From Lepus europaeus (taxonomy: Eukaryota; Chordata; Mammalia; Lagomorpha; Leporidae): 64,000 bases of DNA. The notes below the pieces were generated by a model. The model ran no database searches. It saw nothing but the letters and a program-made list of their open reading frames with translations, and was not told where the DNA came from. The stretch lies in the NCBI RefSeq assembly GCF_033115175.1, contig NC_084838.1, positions 66,308,468 through 66,372,467 on the forward strand, given 5' to 3'. This document shows, in pieces, positions 35,420 through 46,514 of this stretch (the stretch's first letter is position 1; each line of letters opens with the position of its first letter). The translations under genes and the position numbers were made by a program.

Positions 35420-36440
35420 CAGCCTGATGTGGAGAAATGCACTTTGATGGAAGTCAGATAAGGAAACAAACTGATCGTTATTAATTGCATCACATCACCT
35501 CTCTTGGATTTTTCAGGGAGTCTTCTCTGTTGCTTTCGAAGTGGCCTTTGTCTGCAGCCATTTTCATTGTGTAGCTCCAAGGGAGGGATTAAGGACTGGC
35601 AATATAGTTGAAAGAAAGGGCTCAATATATTGATTCTGTAATTTAACATCCATACAGAATGCTGTGTGTGTGAGTGGGTATGCTCTTAGTGGAACGACAG
35701 GTGTAGACCCGGTTATCCTAAGAAACTGAATGGGTCGGATGTCCTAAGTGTCATGTGCAGTGCAGAGCGAATGTCTTTGCAACAGGGCCAGTGATTGGGC
35801 AGAGCAGGTTTATGAAGGCTGTCCTGGGCATACAGAAGCACCGCTGAGCTCCCCATCGGCATCTTTCCTGCTGCCCTTTTTGCTTTATTTTAGTGCTCTT
35901 GAATTATGTCTGAGATAAGTCAGTCCCTTGTCACATGTAATTAATGCTGACAAGCACATATCAGAACAACCTGTTAGAAGTCACTGGAAGAAATCTGGGG
36001 GCAGATGAGTGACTTCCAGACTCTACCCGTGGCAGTTTGGTGAGAATGTGAGGCAGAGCATTTGAGACAGATCTGAGCTCCATGCTTTGAACCCCCGCCT
36101 CTTCATAACTTCCCTGCCTCCTAGGCAAGGGTACAAGGCTCAGTGTAAGATTTCCGTGGTGTTGTCACAGAATAGCCATGAAAAGGATGGACGATATTGC
36201 CCACACAACTGTTACAACCTGGAAATACTAGTACAGCCCATTTCTCCTACCAAGTCTTTCCACAGAACCTGAGATAATTGATCCCAGACACCCTGCTCTT
36301 TTCCTCTCACATCCCAAGATTCTGCTGCCTCTCATAGGGAGTACCACAGGTTACAGCATTTTTTGTTGCAGTGGTTATAGTTTGCAGGTAGCATTTTTGG
36401 AGGGAGCATTATTACTATTGTGATTTCAAAATGTTTTAGG
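35420..36440. other. Intronic unique sequence
   Basis: No exon or placeable repeat recognised. Confidence 0.5.
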
Positions 36441-36796
36441 TATGCTTTAGGGTCCGGTGCTGTTGCATAGTAGGTAATGGTGGCTGCCTGCAGTGCCAGC
36501 ATCCCGTAAGGGTGCTGGCTCAAGACCCAGATGCTCCATTTCCTATCCAGCTCTCTACTATGGCCTGGGAAAGCAGTGGAAGATGGCCCAAGTCCTTGGG
36601 TATCTGCACCCATGTGGGAGACCTGGAAGAAGCTCCTGGTTTTGGATTGGCACAGCTCCGGCCGTCGCGGCCATCTAGGGAGTGAACCAGCAAATGGAAG
36701 ATCGATCTCTCTCTCTTTGCCTCTGAGTCTACCTCTCTGTAACTCTGCCTTTCAAACAAACAAACAAACAAACAAACCTTAAAAATTATGCTTTAG
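36441..36796 (+). mobile_element. CSINE retroposon (older subfamily), full length
   Basis: The body is 36451-36786 and ends with a (CAAA)n tail (aacaaacaaacaaac). A perfect 10-bp target-site duplication (tatgctttag) lies at 36441-36450 and 36787-36796. Confidence 0.94.
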
Positions 36797-37279
36797 AAAG
36801 TATGCAGCAATAGTTGGCTATAGTTGGGTGAAGTGTTTTTTTTTTCCCCTTGTTTTGTTTTCAGTGTGGAAACTATGTAGGTATGTACCTCAGATTTTAT
36901 CATGAAAATTAGCAAAACCTGAAGTGTAAGAATCTAAACTGTGCGAGTTTTTAGAGGCAGTTGGTTGAGAGTACAGTCAGTTTGTATTTCAAGCGATGCT
37001 TGTAGATTTAAAAAAAATACAATGTGTGTTGGTAGAAGATTGTATTTATACAATATGGAAGTACATTTTGGTACATAATAATCTTGTGTTTGTTCAGAAC
37101 TATAACTATGGACTTTCTACTCCCCACCCCCCAACATTTCTTAATTTAAAAAGAGAGCTTCTTTCTATTTATTTTAAAATAGATTTTTTTTTAAAAATTT
37201 CCTTACCAAAGAGTATTCATGGTCTGGATGGAAGTGCTTGTGTTTGATGTTTTCAGTACCTGTAATAAAGTTGAGAAAT

Positions 37280-37644
37280 AGAAGGTAACTTTTTTTTTTA
37301 AATTTTTTTTTAGACAGAGTGGACAGTGAGAGAGAGAGAGAGAAAGGTCTTCCTTTGCCGTTGGTTCACCCTCCAATGGCCGCTGTGGCCGGTGTGCTGT
37401 GACCGGCGCACCGTGCTGATCCAAAGGCAGGAGCCAGGTGCTTCTCCTGGTCTTCCATGGGGTGCAGGGCCCAAGCACTTGGGCCATCCTCCACTGCACT
37501 CCCGGGCCACAGCAGAGAGCTGGCCTGGAAGAGGGGCAACCGGGACAGAATCCGGTGCCCCGACCGGGACTAGAACCCGGTGTGCTGGCGCCGCAAGGTG
37601 GAGGATTAGCCTATTGAGCCACGGTGCCGGCCAGAAGGTAACTT
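37280..37644 (-). mobile_element. CSINE retroposon (young subfamily), full length
   Basis: The body is 37292-37632. A perfect 12-bp target-site duplication (agaaggtaactt) lies at 37280-37291 and 37633-37644. The head complement is gagccacggtgccggcc. It is immediately followed by a truncated CSINE in the opposite orientation. Confidence 0.94.
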
Positions 37645-37775
37645 AGCGTGGTGCGCCGGCCGCAGCATGCCTACCGCGGCGGCCATTGGAGGGTGAACCA
37701 ACAGCAAAGGAAGACCTTTCTCTCTGTCTCTCTCTCTCTCACTGTTCACTCTGCCTGTCAAAAATTAAAAAATAA
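37645..37775 (+). mobile_element. CSINE, 5'-truncated (young subfamily)
   Basis: The copy begins mid-element (agcgtggtgcgccggccgca) and continues to the normal 3' end (ccattggagggtgaaccaac, cctttctctctgtctctctc, actctgcctgtcaaaaa). The first bases follow the target duplication of the neighbouring CSINE directly. Its A-rich end merges into an (AT)n microsatellite. Confidence 0.88.
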
Positions 37776-37858
37776 AAAATATATATGCAGTATATACTAT
37801 AGTATTTAATATATTTATATATATATAACTTATATATATATATATATATATATATAAA
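37776..37858. repeat. (TA)n microsatellite
   Basis: A long, slightly interrupted TA array that grew from, or lies next to, the A-tail of the truncated CSINE. Confidence 0.88.
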
Positions 37859-38192
37859 TTCAAGAGGTTGAGAGACAGAGAAAGAACAGAGGACAGAGAG
37901 AGAGAGAGAGAGACAGGGAGATAGGTAGGCAGGTGAATAGAGCCCATATATGGTAGTTCACTCCTCAGATGCCTGCCGTGGGTGAAGCTGGACCAGGCAG
38001 AAGCAGATAGCTGGAAACTCAGTCCAGGTATCCCATAGGAGTGGCGGAGACCCAGTTACTTGAACCATCACTGTTGCTTCCCAGGATATGCAGTAGCAAG
38101 AAGCTAGAATCAGCAGCTGGAGCCATAGACAAAACTCAGGCTCTCTGATATGGAATACAGGCAACAGAATCACTAGGCCAAATGTCATCCCA
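37859..38192 (-). mobile_element. CSINE retroposon, old and diverged
   Basis: It has an expanded AG-rich 3' part (gagagagagagagagacag), then ggtagttcactcctcagatg, gctggaccaggcagaag, ccaggtatcccataggagtgg, gttgcttcccaggatatgcag and a decayed head (cactaggccaaatgtcatcc). Confidence 0.7.
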
Positions 38193-39160
38193 CCACAAGC
38201 CCACCCTGGAATGTGTGTGTAGAACCAGTTAATCCACTAGAGCTTGGGGAAACTGACTTTTTGAAAACTCATATTTTTCAAGTCTTGACCTTCTAGTGCT
38301 ATTCTGTCTTATAATTACAGATCTAAATCTTGATGGTCACAGAAATATAAAACAGCCATACATTTTCACCTCAGATTTAATAGTTCATCTCCTCATCCCC
38401 ATGGCTTGTGATGTGCTCTTTGTTATAATACAGAACTAGACATTGCCATCCTAAAAAGGATGCGGGAAACTCTCAGTTCAGGAGACATGGTGATTTGTCC
38501 ATGACTGATCTGTTCTGATAGAAGTGCCTCATACATAGTTACCGTAAAAGATGCAATATCAGAAACAGTATTAGTACTGTAGTTAACTGATGGAATCTGC
38601 CAAAAGGATGGCTAAATCCATTAAAAGGACAGTCATTTTCAGTTATTTAAATATGTGAAAAAATAAATTGTTCATAATTAGTTTTAAGAAAAACATGATA
38701 TATATATATATCTTATGGGTGCATGTAGTATTTTCAATTATGTAAGTATATTATATACTAGGCTTCAGTGGTGGTTTATGTTCTAGATAGAGGCCAGAAA
38801 GGCACAGAAATATGGGACATCTGTGTTTATCTAACAGTTGATGGAGTAGAAAAGGTAGTACAGTGGGGATGATTTGAAAGATAGCATGAGCCAGAAATAG
38901 CTTTTCTAATGTACTGCTCAAATCCAGTGGTCAAGTAACTACTGTTTTCAGCTTCCTGTATCTGAGTTTTATTCATCCATTTTAAAGTCATAAAAGTAGT
39001 ATAACCTTGTAGAAAATTTTGAATCAGAAAAAAGCTATGATACTTGTCATCTTTGGTGGGAACAGTTGACTGACTTGAGTAAATTTTCTGCTCCTTGAGT
39101 ACTGTCAAGTGAGTGTGCCATGCAGCACTTTGTCAGTTAACGTGTTAGTATAAATTTCTA
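38193..39160. other. Intronic unique sequence
   Basis: AT-rich sequence with a short TA run at about 38699-38711. No exon or placeable repeat recognised. Confidence 0.5.
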
Positions 39161-39164
39161 GTAT

Positions 39165-40227
39165 AAATGCCCGTTTTTCACCTTGCCTCGTCAGGAATGT
39201 TATCTTTAATGACTGCCCAGTATTTCATTAACTGGATAAATCTATTTCTGTATTGTTGGACATTAGTCCCCTGCCCACTATGCGTTTCTCCCACTATTAC
39301 AAATACAAGCTTCGAAGAACATTTTAATGGAAATAGCTTTTTCTATATTTTGTATTATTTCTTTCAGAATCACTATATAGAAGAGACATCACAAGGTCAA
39401 AGGGTATGAATATTTCTGTGTCTTTTGAAGTGATTTGTTAGACCAATTTCCAGAAAGGATGTATGTGATGATGGTGCAGCAGTAGTGATTTGAGATGGTA
39501 GTTTCCTTTGCCCTTGGTTAGTTTGAAAATTGTCATCTGAGTTTTTTTGATTTAATAGGCAAAACACAGTCTTGTTAAATTTGAAAAAAAATTATTTATT
39601 TAACACATAGAGAAGTGAGAGAAATTCAGAGACAGAGACAGAAACAGATAGAAAGTGAGTTCCCATCTGCTGGTTCATTCACTGCAAACCCACAACAACC
39701 AGGGCTGGGTTGGGGCTGGAGCCAGGAGCTAGGAACTCAATCCAGGTTTTCCTGCATTTGGTGGTAGGAACCCACACATTGCAGGGAGCCATCACTGTTC
39801 ACTCCCGGGAACGACACTGATGGGAAGCTGGAGTCAGGCTCTGGGAATTGAACCTAGCATTCTAATGTGGCATGCAGGTGTCTCTAGACTAAGTGCTCAT
39901 TCCTTCATTGTTTCAATATAAATTTATTTAATTACTAAAGTGATCATTTTCCCCTTAGGTTTGTTTGCCGTATCTCAGTTACTCATGTTATGTGATTTGT
40001 ATCTACATTTCCTTCGCATAGGAGTTTTCATTCATTAGTTCATGTTCTTTGTGTATTAAGCATATGGGCTATATTTACAATGCCCCCAGTTTGTTTATTG
40101 GTCTTACTTTTGTAATTCTTACCTGCAAACTTTTTATATAGTCAAAATTGTTAATGGTCTTTCCCACTGTTAGTTTTCCTATTACATTTACCATTAGAAG
40201 ATCTTTTCCTTTCCTAAGAGTTTCTAT
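39165..40227 (+). repeat. Ancient L1M-type 3' UTR fragment, split by a CSINE
   Basis: The left part contains atgactgcccagtatttcat, ttgttggacattagtcc, ttacaaatacaagcttcgaag and ggtcaaagggtatgaatattt. The right part contains agtttgtttattggtcttac and cctgcaaactttttatatagtc. The order is typical of old mammalian L1M 3' ends. The CSINE at 39584-39902 interrupts it. Orientation and subfamily are uncertain. Confidence 0.42.
39584..39902 (-). mobile_element. CSINE retroposon, diverged
   Basis: The tail complement (aaaaaaaattatttatttaac) is followed by catctgctggttcattcact, gctggagccaggagctagg, tgatgggaagctggagtcagg and a decayed head. It resembles the oldest CSINE subfamily. Confidence 0.75.
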
Positions 40228-40526
40228 TTTTTAAAGGTTTATTTTACTTGAAAGAGAGAGAGAGGTCTTCTATCTGCTGGTTCACTCCCCAGATGGCCAC
40301 AATAGCCAGAGCTGGGCCAGACTGAAGCCAGGAGTCAGGAGCTTCTTCTGGGTCTCCCACGTAGGTGCAGGAACCCTAGCACTTGGGGCATTTTCTGTTG
40401 CTTTCCCAGGAGCATTAGCAAGGAGCTGGATCAGAAGTGGAGCATGTGGAACTTGAACCAGCTCGTATATGGGATGCCAGCATTGCAGGTGGTAGCTTAA
40501 CTCATTAGGCCACAATGCCAGCCCCT
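40228..40526 (-). mobile_element. CSINE retroposon (older subfamily)
   Basis: The tail complement (ttttttaaaggtttattttac), (GA)n, tctgctggttcactccccag, gctttcccaggagcattag and head complement (ttaggccacaatgccagccc) are all present. Confidence 0.88.
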
Positions 40527-41369
40527 CTGCTTACTATTTTATATCTGTTCTTCATTCAAATGGTTCTCAATTTCTTTAGTTGAACAACCTGAGAGTATTA
40601 AATAATCTTGAAATATCAGTGTTTTAATTTCTTAATATAAACCAGGTACATTTTTTTTTTGCCACAAGAATGTCTGAGTGAATCATATTGTACATTCACA
40701 ACCAAGGGTTAAGTGCACATTGATTAAATTAATGCTGTCAAACTAAATGACATGTTGTTGAATCAGTAAGTTCTTTTTTTTTTTTTAAAGGATTTTATTA
40801 CAAACAATATTGGATATTGGAATAGACTTTAAGTCTCTCATCTTCAATATATAATTCATAAATTATCTTAGGTCCTAAGTTCAGAACACTAATGAAAACA
40901 TTTTAAAATTCCACAGTGGAAAGGAAAGATAGACAAACTTTTGATGAATTTGATTTATATGCTTGGTACATAATTAGTTCTTCAGCAGATGTCTTAATAT
41001 TAAAAAAAAAAACCTTTTTACTTTTAGCTAGGAATACACAATCCAAGGAGAGTATTGGTTTTCAGTGATCAACCAGTAACTCTGGTCCTTTAGAGATGTG
41101 CCAAAGGCTCTCTTTCTTTGTGAAATAGAGCGTATCTTGGAGTTTGCTTTGTCAGTGTTCTATTAAACTATCAAAACATCCAAGTTCTACATTTTTGAGC
41201 AGTATTTACGCCTGAATTAATTCACAAGTTTCAAGGTCACTAACTTTGATTATATTATTATTTACCAATTTAGCCATTTCTTAATTTGTATAACAGTGCA
41301 TATAATGGCACATAAAACTCAAAATCTGCAGAAATGAGAAATAGTATTTGCTTTGAAGTTTATTCGTAT

Positions 41370-41660
41370 ATTAATCAAACAAGTATTTATATAAGTTCCT
41401 TCTGTGTCGCAGACAGAGATGTAGCTTTGGGGCATGTGTGACAGGCAGCAACAATAAGGTATTTCCTTACAGTGCATACGTTCTTACATTCTAGTGAGGT
41501 GATCATTGAAAAACAGAGATATAATAAAATGTGCAGCAAATCAGTAGTGAAAAGTACCATGAAGAGCAAAACATGGTGGGCCATGGGGCTACAACGTGCC
41601 TACGTGTAGGGTTTGGTGGAGTTACTGCTGCTTTAAGGGCAGCTGGTCAGCGTGGGCTCT
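41370..41660 (+). repeat. Ancient L1M-type 3' UTR fragment
   Basis: The order caaacaagtatttatataag, cttctgtgtcgcagacagag, tacgttcttacattctagtg, aaaacagagatataataaaatg, tgaaaagtaccatgaagagc matches the widespread ...tgtgccaggcactgtgc... cttacattctagtg ... type of L1M 3' end. Confidence 0.48.
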
Positions 41661-42819
41661 GAGACAGTGGCTGGGGCAAAAAGAACTCAGCAGAGACCAG
41701 TGGGTGCAGTACCCTGAGTCGGGAGTGTGGGAATGGCATCCCTCCACTGTTCTGGAAAGCTAATTTTCTTCTTAGCTCTATTCCCAGAGGCTGCCATTTT
41801 AGACCTGTTCCATTCACTGTGCATGCATGCTTCAGATGCAGGGCCAAATCCATGTGTATCCTCTGAGCTCAACTCTGTCCTCTGAGCTCGTCTTGGCTCC
41901 AGCTGGTGCCCATAAGCCCAGATGATGTCTCATTGGCCACAGAGTTCCTTTCCACACCTGGGCCCTGCTTCTGCTTTAAAGATTTGGATTCTGATGCTTT
42001 GGGCACACCTGAATGCCTAGATTCCTGTCTCTCCTGCTTGCTGAGTTGAAGCTAGGGTCCCTGCATGATAGCTGGTGAGTATCTGCTTGATCCTTTCCAT
42101 GCAGTTGGATTCCCGAGTTCAGCTTTGCTTGTGTGTTTAGGTGAAAACACCAGCCCTGCTGAGAGCTGGTAGCTTGTTCTGAATGACCCCGTGTAAGTTC
42201 AAGAGTTAACTCATTGTGTTGCCTGCATCAAGCTCCTTTTATTTGCTTTCTTCTCTGTTCTCATTTTATATTGGAAAAATCAGAAATGAGAGTTTCCATG
42301 TCTCAGCCAAACCCAGAGAAGGAGGGAGGACCTAACGGGATGTGAGAATTCATTGTCTTGGAGTGTCCGCTTTGTTGCATTGGTGTGTCGATGGACTGTG
42401 GTTTAGATTAGTGCTGTGTTACTACTTTGGTCCTCAGACAAACCACTAAAATGGTAATGAGGAGCCCCTGTGTGCCTTTGTACTACTTGCTGTGAATGCT
42501 ATTTTTTTTTTTTACATATTTTAAAACCAGAACATGTGTTATGTGACTAACCATTGACATTCTCAAGATGAGCAGGAGTCCCTCTTGGTTCAGGTGGTGT
42601 TCTTTCATGGAATCCATGCCTGAATCTGCAGTGTACAGTCTTTAGGTGCCTCATCCAAGCAGTCCCAGTGGTGTTTTGTCTTTTAGCCTTGGTACCCCAA
42701 TGATACTCATCATTTAGCAGGGTAGCCTATTTGCCACGGGCCGATTTCTGAAGGTGGTAGGCCTTTGAGCCGCAGAGGCACTGCCGTGTCTATGTCTTAC
42801 TGCAGTGCTTTCCAAAAGA

Positions 42820-42985
42820 TGATGTCGTCTTGCTTTGTCATCTCGCTTCTGTGGCCTAGACCAAAACATTGCTGAGAATATTATATGAGACATGTGTTTA
42901 AAGGGTAGTGTGCTTGACACAGAGGGATGCACAGTATAAATAAAGCAATTTGGGTTAGCATTCATGCTGCTACTATTATTTCCCT
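42820..42985 (+). repeat. MIR 3' fragment, decayed
   Basis: The segment gtagtgtgcttgacacagag, acagtataaataaagcaat, ctgctactattatttccc follows the end of MIR (agcacagtgcctggcacatag ... gctcaataaatg ... ctattattatt). Confidence 0.38.
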
Positions 42986-43240
42986 TGCCATAATCCATTT
43001 TTTTTAGGTAAAAGGTTTGCAAGTTGAATGTATGAGCAGAATAATACAAAGTGAATAAAAACAGGCAAATTATAAGAGGTTATGTGCTTAACAAAGTATT
43101 TTGCATAATTAATTTTAAATAAACTATAAGTAGTAGTCTATCATATAAATCACTAAATTTTATGATATATTTAAATTTTCAAAATGTAATAATTTCATTT
43201 CAAATGTGCAGGCTTTAAAATAAATCTATCAACCAAATAA

Positions 43241-43400
43241 TCTGGGGCAGGCATTTGGGACACCTGCATCCCATATTGTTGAGTGCCTTGTTTGAGAGTT
43301 GATTTCTTTGCTTCTGATCGGGCTTCCTAGTAAGGCACACCCAAGGAAGCAGCAAATGATGGCTCAAGTACTCTGGAGCCTGCCGCCCAAGTGGGAAATT
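43241..43400 (+). mobile_element. CSINE 5' half, oldest subfamily, internally deleted
   Basis: It begins ctggggcaggcatttgggac, then cacctgcatcccatattg, ttctgatcgggcttcctag, caaatgatggctcaagtact and gccgcccaagtgggaaa, and then stops. Between the head and cacctgcatccc a segment normally present in this subfamily is missing. Confidence 0.65.
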
Positions 43401-45451
43401 ATAAAAATGTAGAATTCTACAAGATGTCATCTTATTTTTGATGAGTTTTTAAAAATATAGTTAAGTTATGAAAATGCCTTAGTGTTTAATATATGTATGC
43501 ATACACTGGTCAATTTTAACAAATGGTACAGAGGCTAGCTAATGTTTTTCTTTAAGGAGCACTCCTGAAGTAGAGTTGTCTTTCAAAGACTAAATTTCAA
43601 CACATTTGTTTCTCTCTCTCTGTCTCTCTCTCTCTATATATATATATGTATGTATACACACACACACACACATACACTTATATTGAATTAGTTTCCATTC
43701 AACTTTATAATATTATGAATTTTAAGAAAGTACCATCCATTGAACAAAGCTTCATTTTTCTCAATGAAAAATGGGAATTATGTTACCTCCTGAGTATTTG
43801 TTGTGAAATCTAGAGGATAATGAGAATTTTTATGTAACATCCACTGAAGTGATAAATGAATACATTGAGATAATTAAATGTTTGCCATTTATAATACATA
43901 TCTCCATGTACTGAAGTCAGTTCTTTCTCCATCTTTCTGCCTGTCAGTTTTTGCAGATTAGGCTTATAGATCATCAAAAGTAGGTCTGTTCAGACATCTT
44001 ACAGAAGTTTAAAAGGTCACATGCTCAAATCAATGATACTGACCTCTTGGGAACTAAGGTGTAGTGGAATACTGTCCAAAAAGGTTAGTTCTTTAGCAAG
44101 GTCTTCCTGGACAGTAAGTCAGAAGAGAAAAGCTGTAACCTTTGTATCTCAACCTCTAAACCCCGTTTTTTTTTCTAGCTTTAAGCTGTGTTGTCATGGT
44201 CTCTAAATGAATTAAGTTTTCTGGGGTCCACAGAAAAGATAGTAAGCCAATTGTATTGTTTTTTCCATGTGCAAAATAATAAGAAAAAAAGCAGCTGTTA
44301 AGCAGCTGTCTTGGATAATGAAAAGTGGATATTAAATTTATGAGAGTTCTAACGTGAAGTGAAAGGTTGCATTTCTTTACATTTAAATTTTTTTTTTTTT
44401 TTTTGTTCTTTGGGAGTGTGCATAGGTAACCAGCTTAAGGAAGAGTGAAGTCTTGTGCAATCTGAAAAAAAAAATAAGAGTGTGTAGGGGGGAGAGAGAC
44501 AGAGATTCCAATTTAGAGAAATATTGAATATCCAGCCTTCTTCAGAAATGATTAGTTTCACAGTCGAAAGACTTCATATTTAAAGTAATCCTCTTTGTGA
44601 AGTCTTGTGATCCTGCAGTGTGACCATAAACTTAATCAGAATGACTTTGTTAACAAAACACACATAGAGGGTGCAAACACTGGTTAATTTTCTCTTTCTC
44701 ATAATGTGAAGTATATTGTGGCCTTGTTCAGTCAGGCAGTTTTGAAATGTTGTGTGGCTGTTTTGGTAATCGCCATAATTGGCTTTCTCTGTTCTTTATA
44801 ATTCATTGCCCATTTTCTTCATAATTTTTCCATGTGGAGTGTTATTTGACACAAAACATGATGGCTTTAGCTGCTATTGGTTTTACCTGTGACAACTTTT
44901 TTGTTGTTCTGCTTTGGTGGCTACAGAGTACACTGTTAGCTGCTATCGGATTTCACTGTTTTTCTCAAAGCAGTTCTCTATTAAGGTAAATTAAAGGTAG
45001 ATGAGCTTTGGGGATTACTGAATAAAAGCCCATCATTTTACCACACATTGTTGCTTCAGAATCTTTAAATTATTTAGCTACTGTCTTAATGATCATCAGA
45101 CATATAGATCATGTATTGCTCTATTTCTTTAAATCATAAGCTACTGTTTACACTGAGTGAACATTATAGCCTTTAAAAAATTGTAAACACTTTTCCTTAT
45201 TGCCTTTTATCTGTCATGCTGTTGGAATGATTTTACTGGACACTACTAAAGTAAATTACAGCCTGTACCCATTTCCAACTGTCAGAAAAGCACTAACAGA
45301 AAAATAGAATATGGCCTTGATAACACATTGTGATTTAGAAAGCAATTTCTGCAAAATTAGTAGATGTAAATGGTCTTTTGCTATGAGAAACTTTCTCTGA
45401 GGTTTTGCAGTGTTTACAATACAGTGGACTTATAAAAGCAATGCAGTGTTG
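43401..45451. other. Intronic unique sequence
   Basis: A compound microsatellite (43610-43676) and T-runs are the only repeats recognised. No exon supported. Confidence 0.5.
43610..43676. repeat. Compound (TC)n(TA)n(CA)n microsatellite
   Basis: Three dinucleotide tracts follow one another: TC-rich, then TA with gtatgta, then CA. This is likely length-polymorphic. Confidence 0.9.
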
Positions 45452-45541
45452 AAATGAATAGCAATTGTAACCCATAAGCTATACTTTGGAAATTTATATT
45501 CATTAAATAAAAGTTTAATAATAAAAAAAAATGAATAGCAA
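45452..45541 (+). mobile_element. Very short 5'-truncated retroposon (64 bp), probably L1 3' end
   Basis: A 13-bp perfect target-site duplication (aaatgaatagcaa) at 45452-45464 and 45529-45541 flanks 64 bases ending in attaaataaaagtttaataat and poly(A). The body (ttgtaacccataagctatac ...) is not CSINE. The size, A-tail and duplication fit a severely 5'-truncated L1 insertion; an mRNA-derived fragment is possible. Confidence 0.72.
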
Positions 45542-46166
45542 AGTATTTTCAGAATGATAAAAGTCATTCTTACAGTGGCTGAAACCGATGCATCTTGCCC
45601 AATTTTTTTTTTTTTTTCATATTTAGAGATGGTATGTTAGAGTCAGGCAGCCATTATGTTTTAAGGAATTTAGCAAGCTGTAAATTTTCTCCCCTTGCTA
45701 TTTCTCTTCCTGAATTGACTAGATTTACTGAATGATATTGGAGTTTTCTTTATAATTGTTATTCCGGCCTCTGCACATGTTTTCAGGACTTATTCCTAAT
45801 GCAGTTTCATGATGGTGTGATAGAAGCAAGCCTAATGTACTTTGCTACAGAATAAGCAAGATGGTTTTTAATCAACTCAGTGTTAAATGTTGACATTCTC
45901 CTAGGATTCAGTAGGTAAGCCTAACTAAGATAATGATTAGAAATGAGAACATCTGAAACAAGTACAGAAGTCAATGCATAGCAGTTTTGGAGGGGAGTCT
46001 CTAAGAGCACCCATTTCTCTCTATTGCTTCTCTTAATTATCAGAAAAACAGAAAACCTTTTTTTTTATTATTTATTAATGGCCTGTGATCTTTGAGCTTA
46101 TCTGGCTTGTGACATATTTAAGGAGATTAATATGCTGGGTCTGTGGATTTCTTTTTCTCTGCACCT
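45542..46166. other. Intronic unique sequence
   Basis: A T-run at about 45603-45617 and otherwise no placeable feature. Confidence 0.5.
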
Positions 46167-46514
46167 TTCCCTCCTTTTTTTAATTAGATATTTATTTTAT
46201 TTATTTGAAAGAGTTACACAGAGACAGGTAGATACAAAGAGTGAGAAGCAATCTTCTATCTGCTGATTCCCTCTCCAGATGGCCTTAATGGCCGGGGCTA
46301 GAGACCATTTTCTTCTGGTCTCCTGCATGGGTGCAGGGACCCAAGGACTTGAGCCATCCTCTGCTGCTTTCCCAGGTACATTAGCAGGAAGCTGGAACTG
46401 AAGAGGAGCAGCAGGCACTGGAACCGGCGCCCATATGGGATGCCAGCATTGCAGGTGGTGGCTTAACTTGTTAGGCCACAGCACCAGCCCCAACCCCTAA
46501 CCCTTCCCTCCTTT
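46167..46514 (-). mobile_element. CSINE retroposon (older subfamily)
   Basis: The tail complement (ttagatatttattttatttat), tctgctgattccctctccag, the body, and the head complement (gttaggccacagcaccagcc) are present. An 11-bp target-site duplication (ttccctccttt) occurs at 46167-46177 and 46504-46514. Confidence 0.9.

Larger units (their letters stand above)
40527..43240. other. Intronic sequence with L1M and MIR relics
   Basis: No exon supported. Two T-runs (about 40655 and 40773) have no clear retroposed partner. An L1M-type fragment (41370-41660) and a MIR-like fragment (42820-42985) are listed separately. The 111-codon minus frame at 42714-43049 overlaps the MIR fragment and is not considered a gene. 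Confidence 0.5.

Noticed and set aside
42714..43049. A 111-codon minus-strand frame
   Set aside because: It overlaps a MIR-like fragment and has no domain or splice support.
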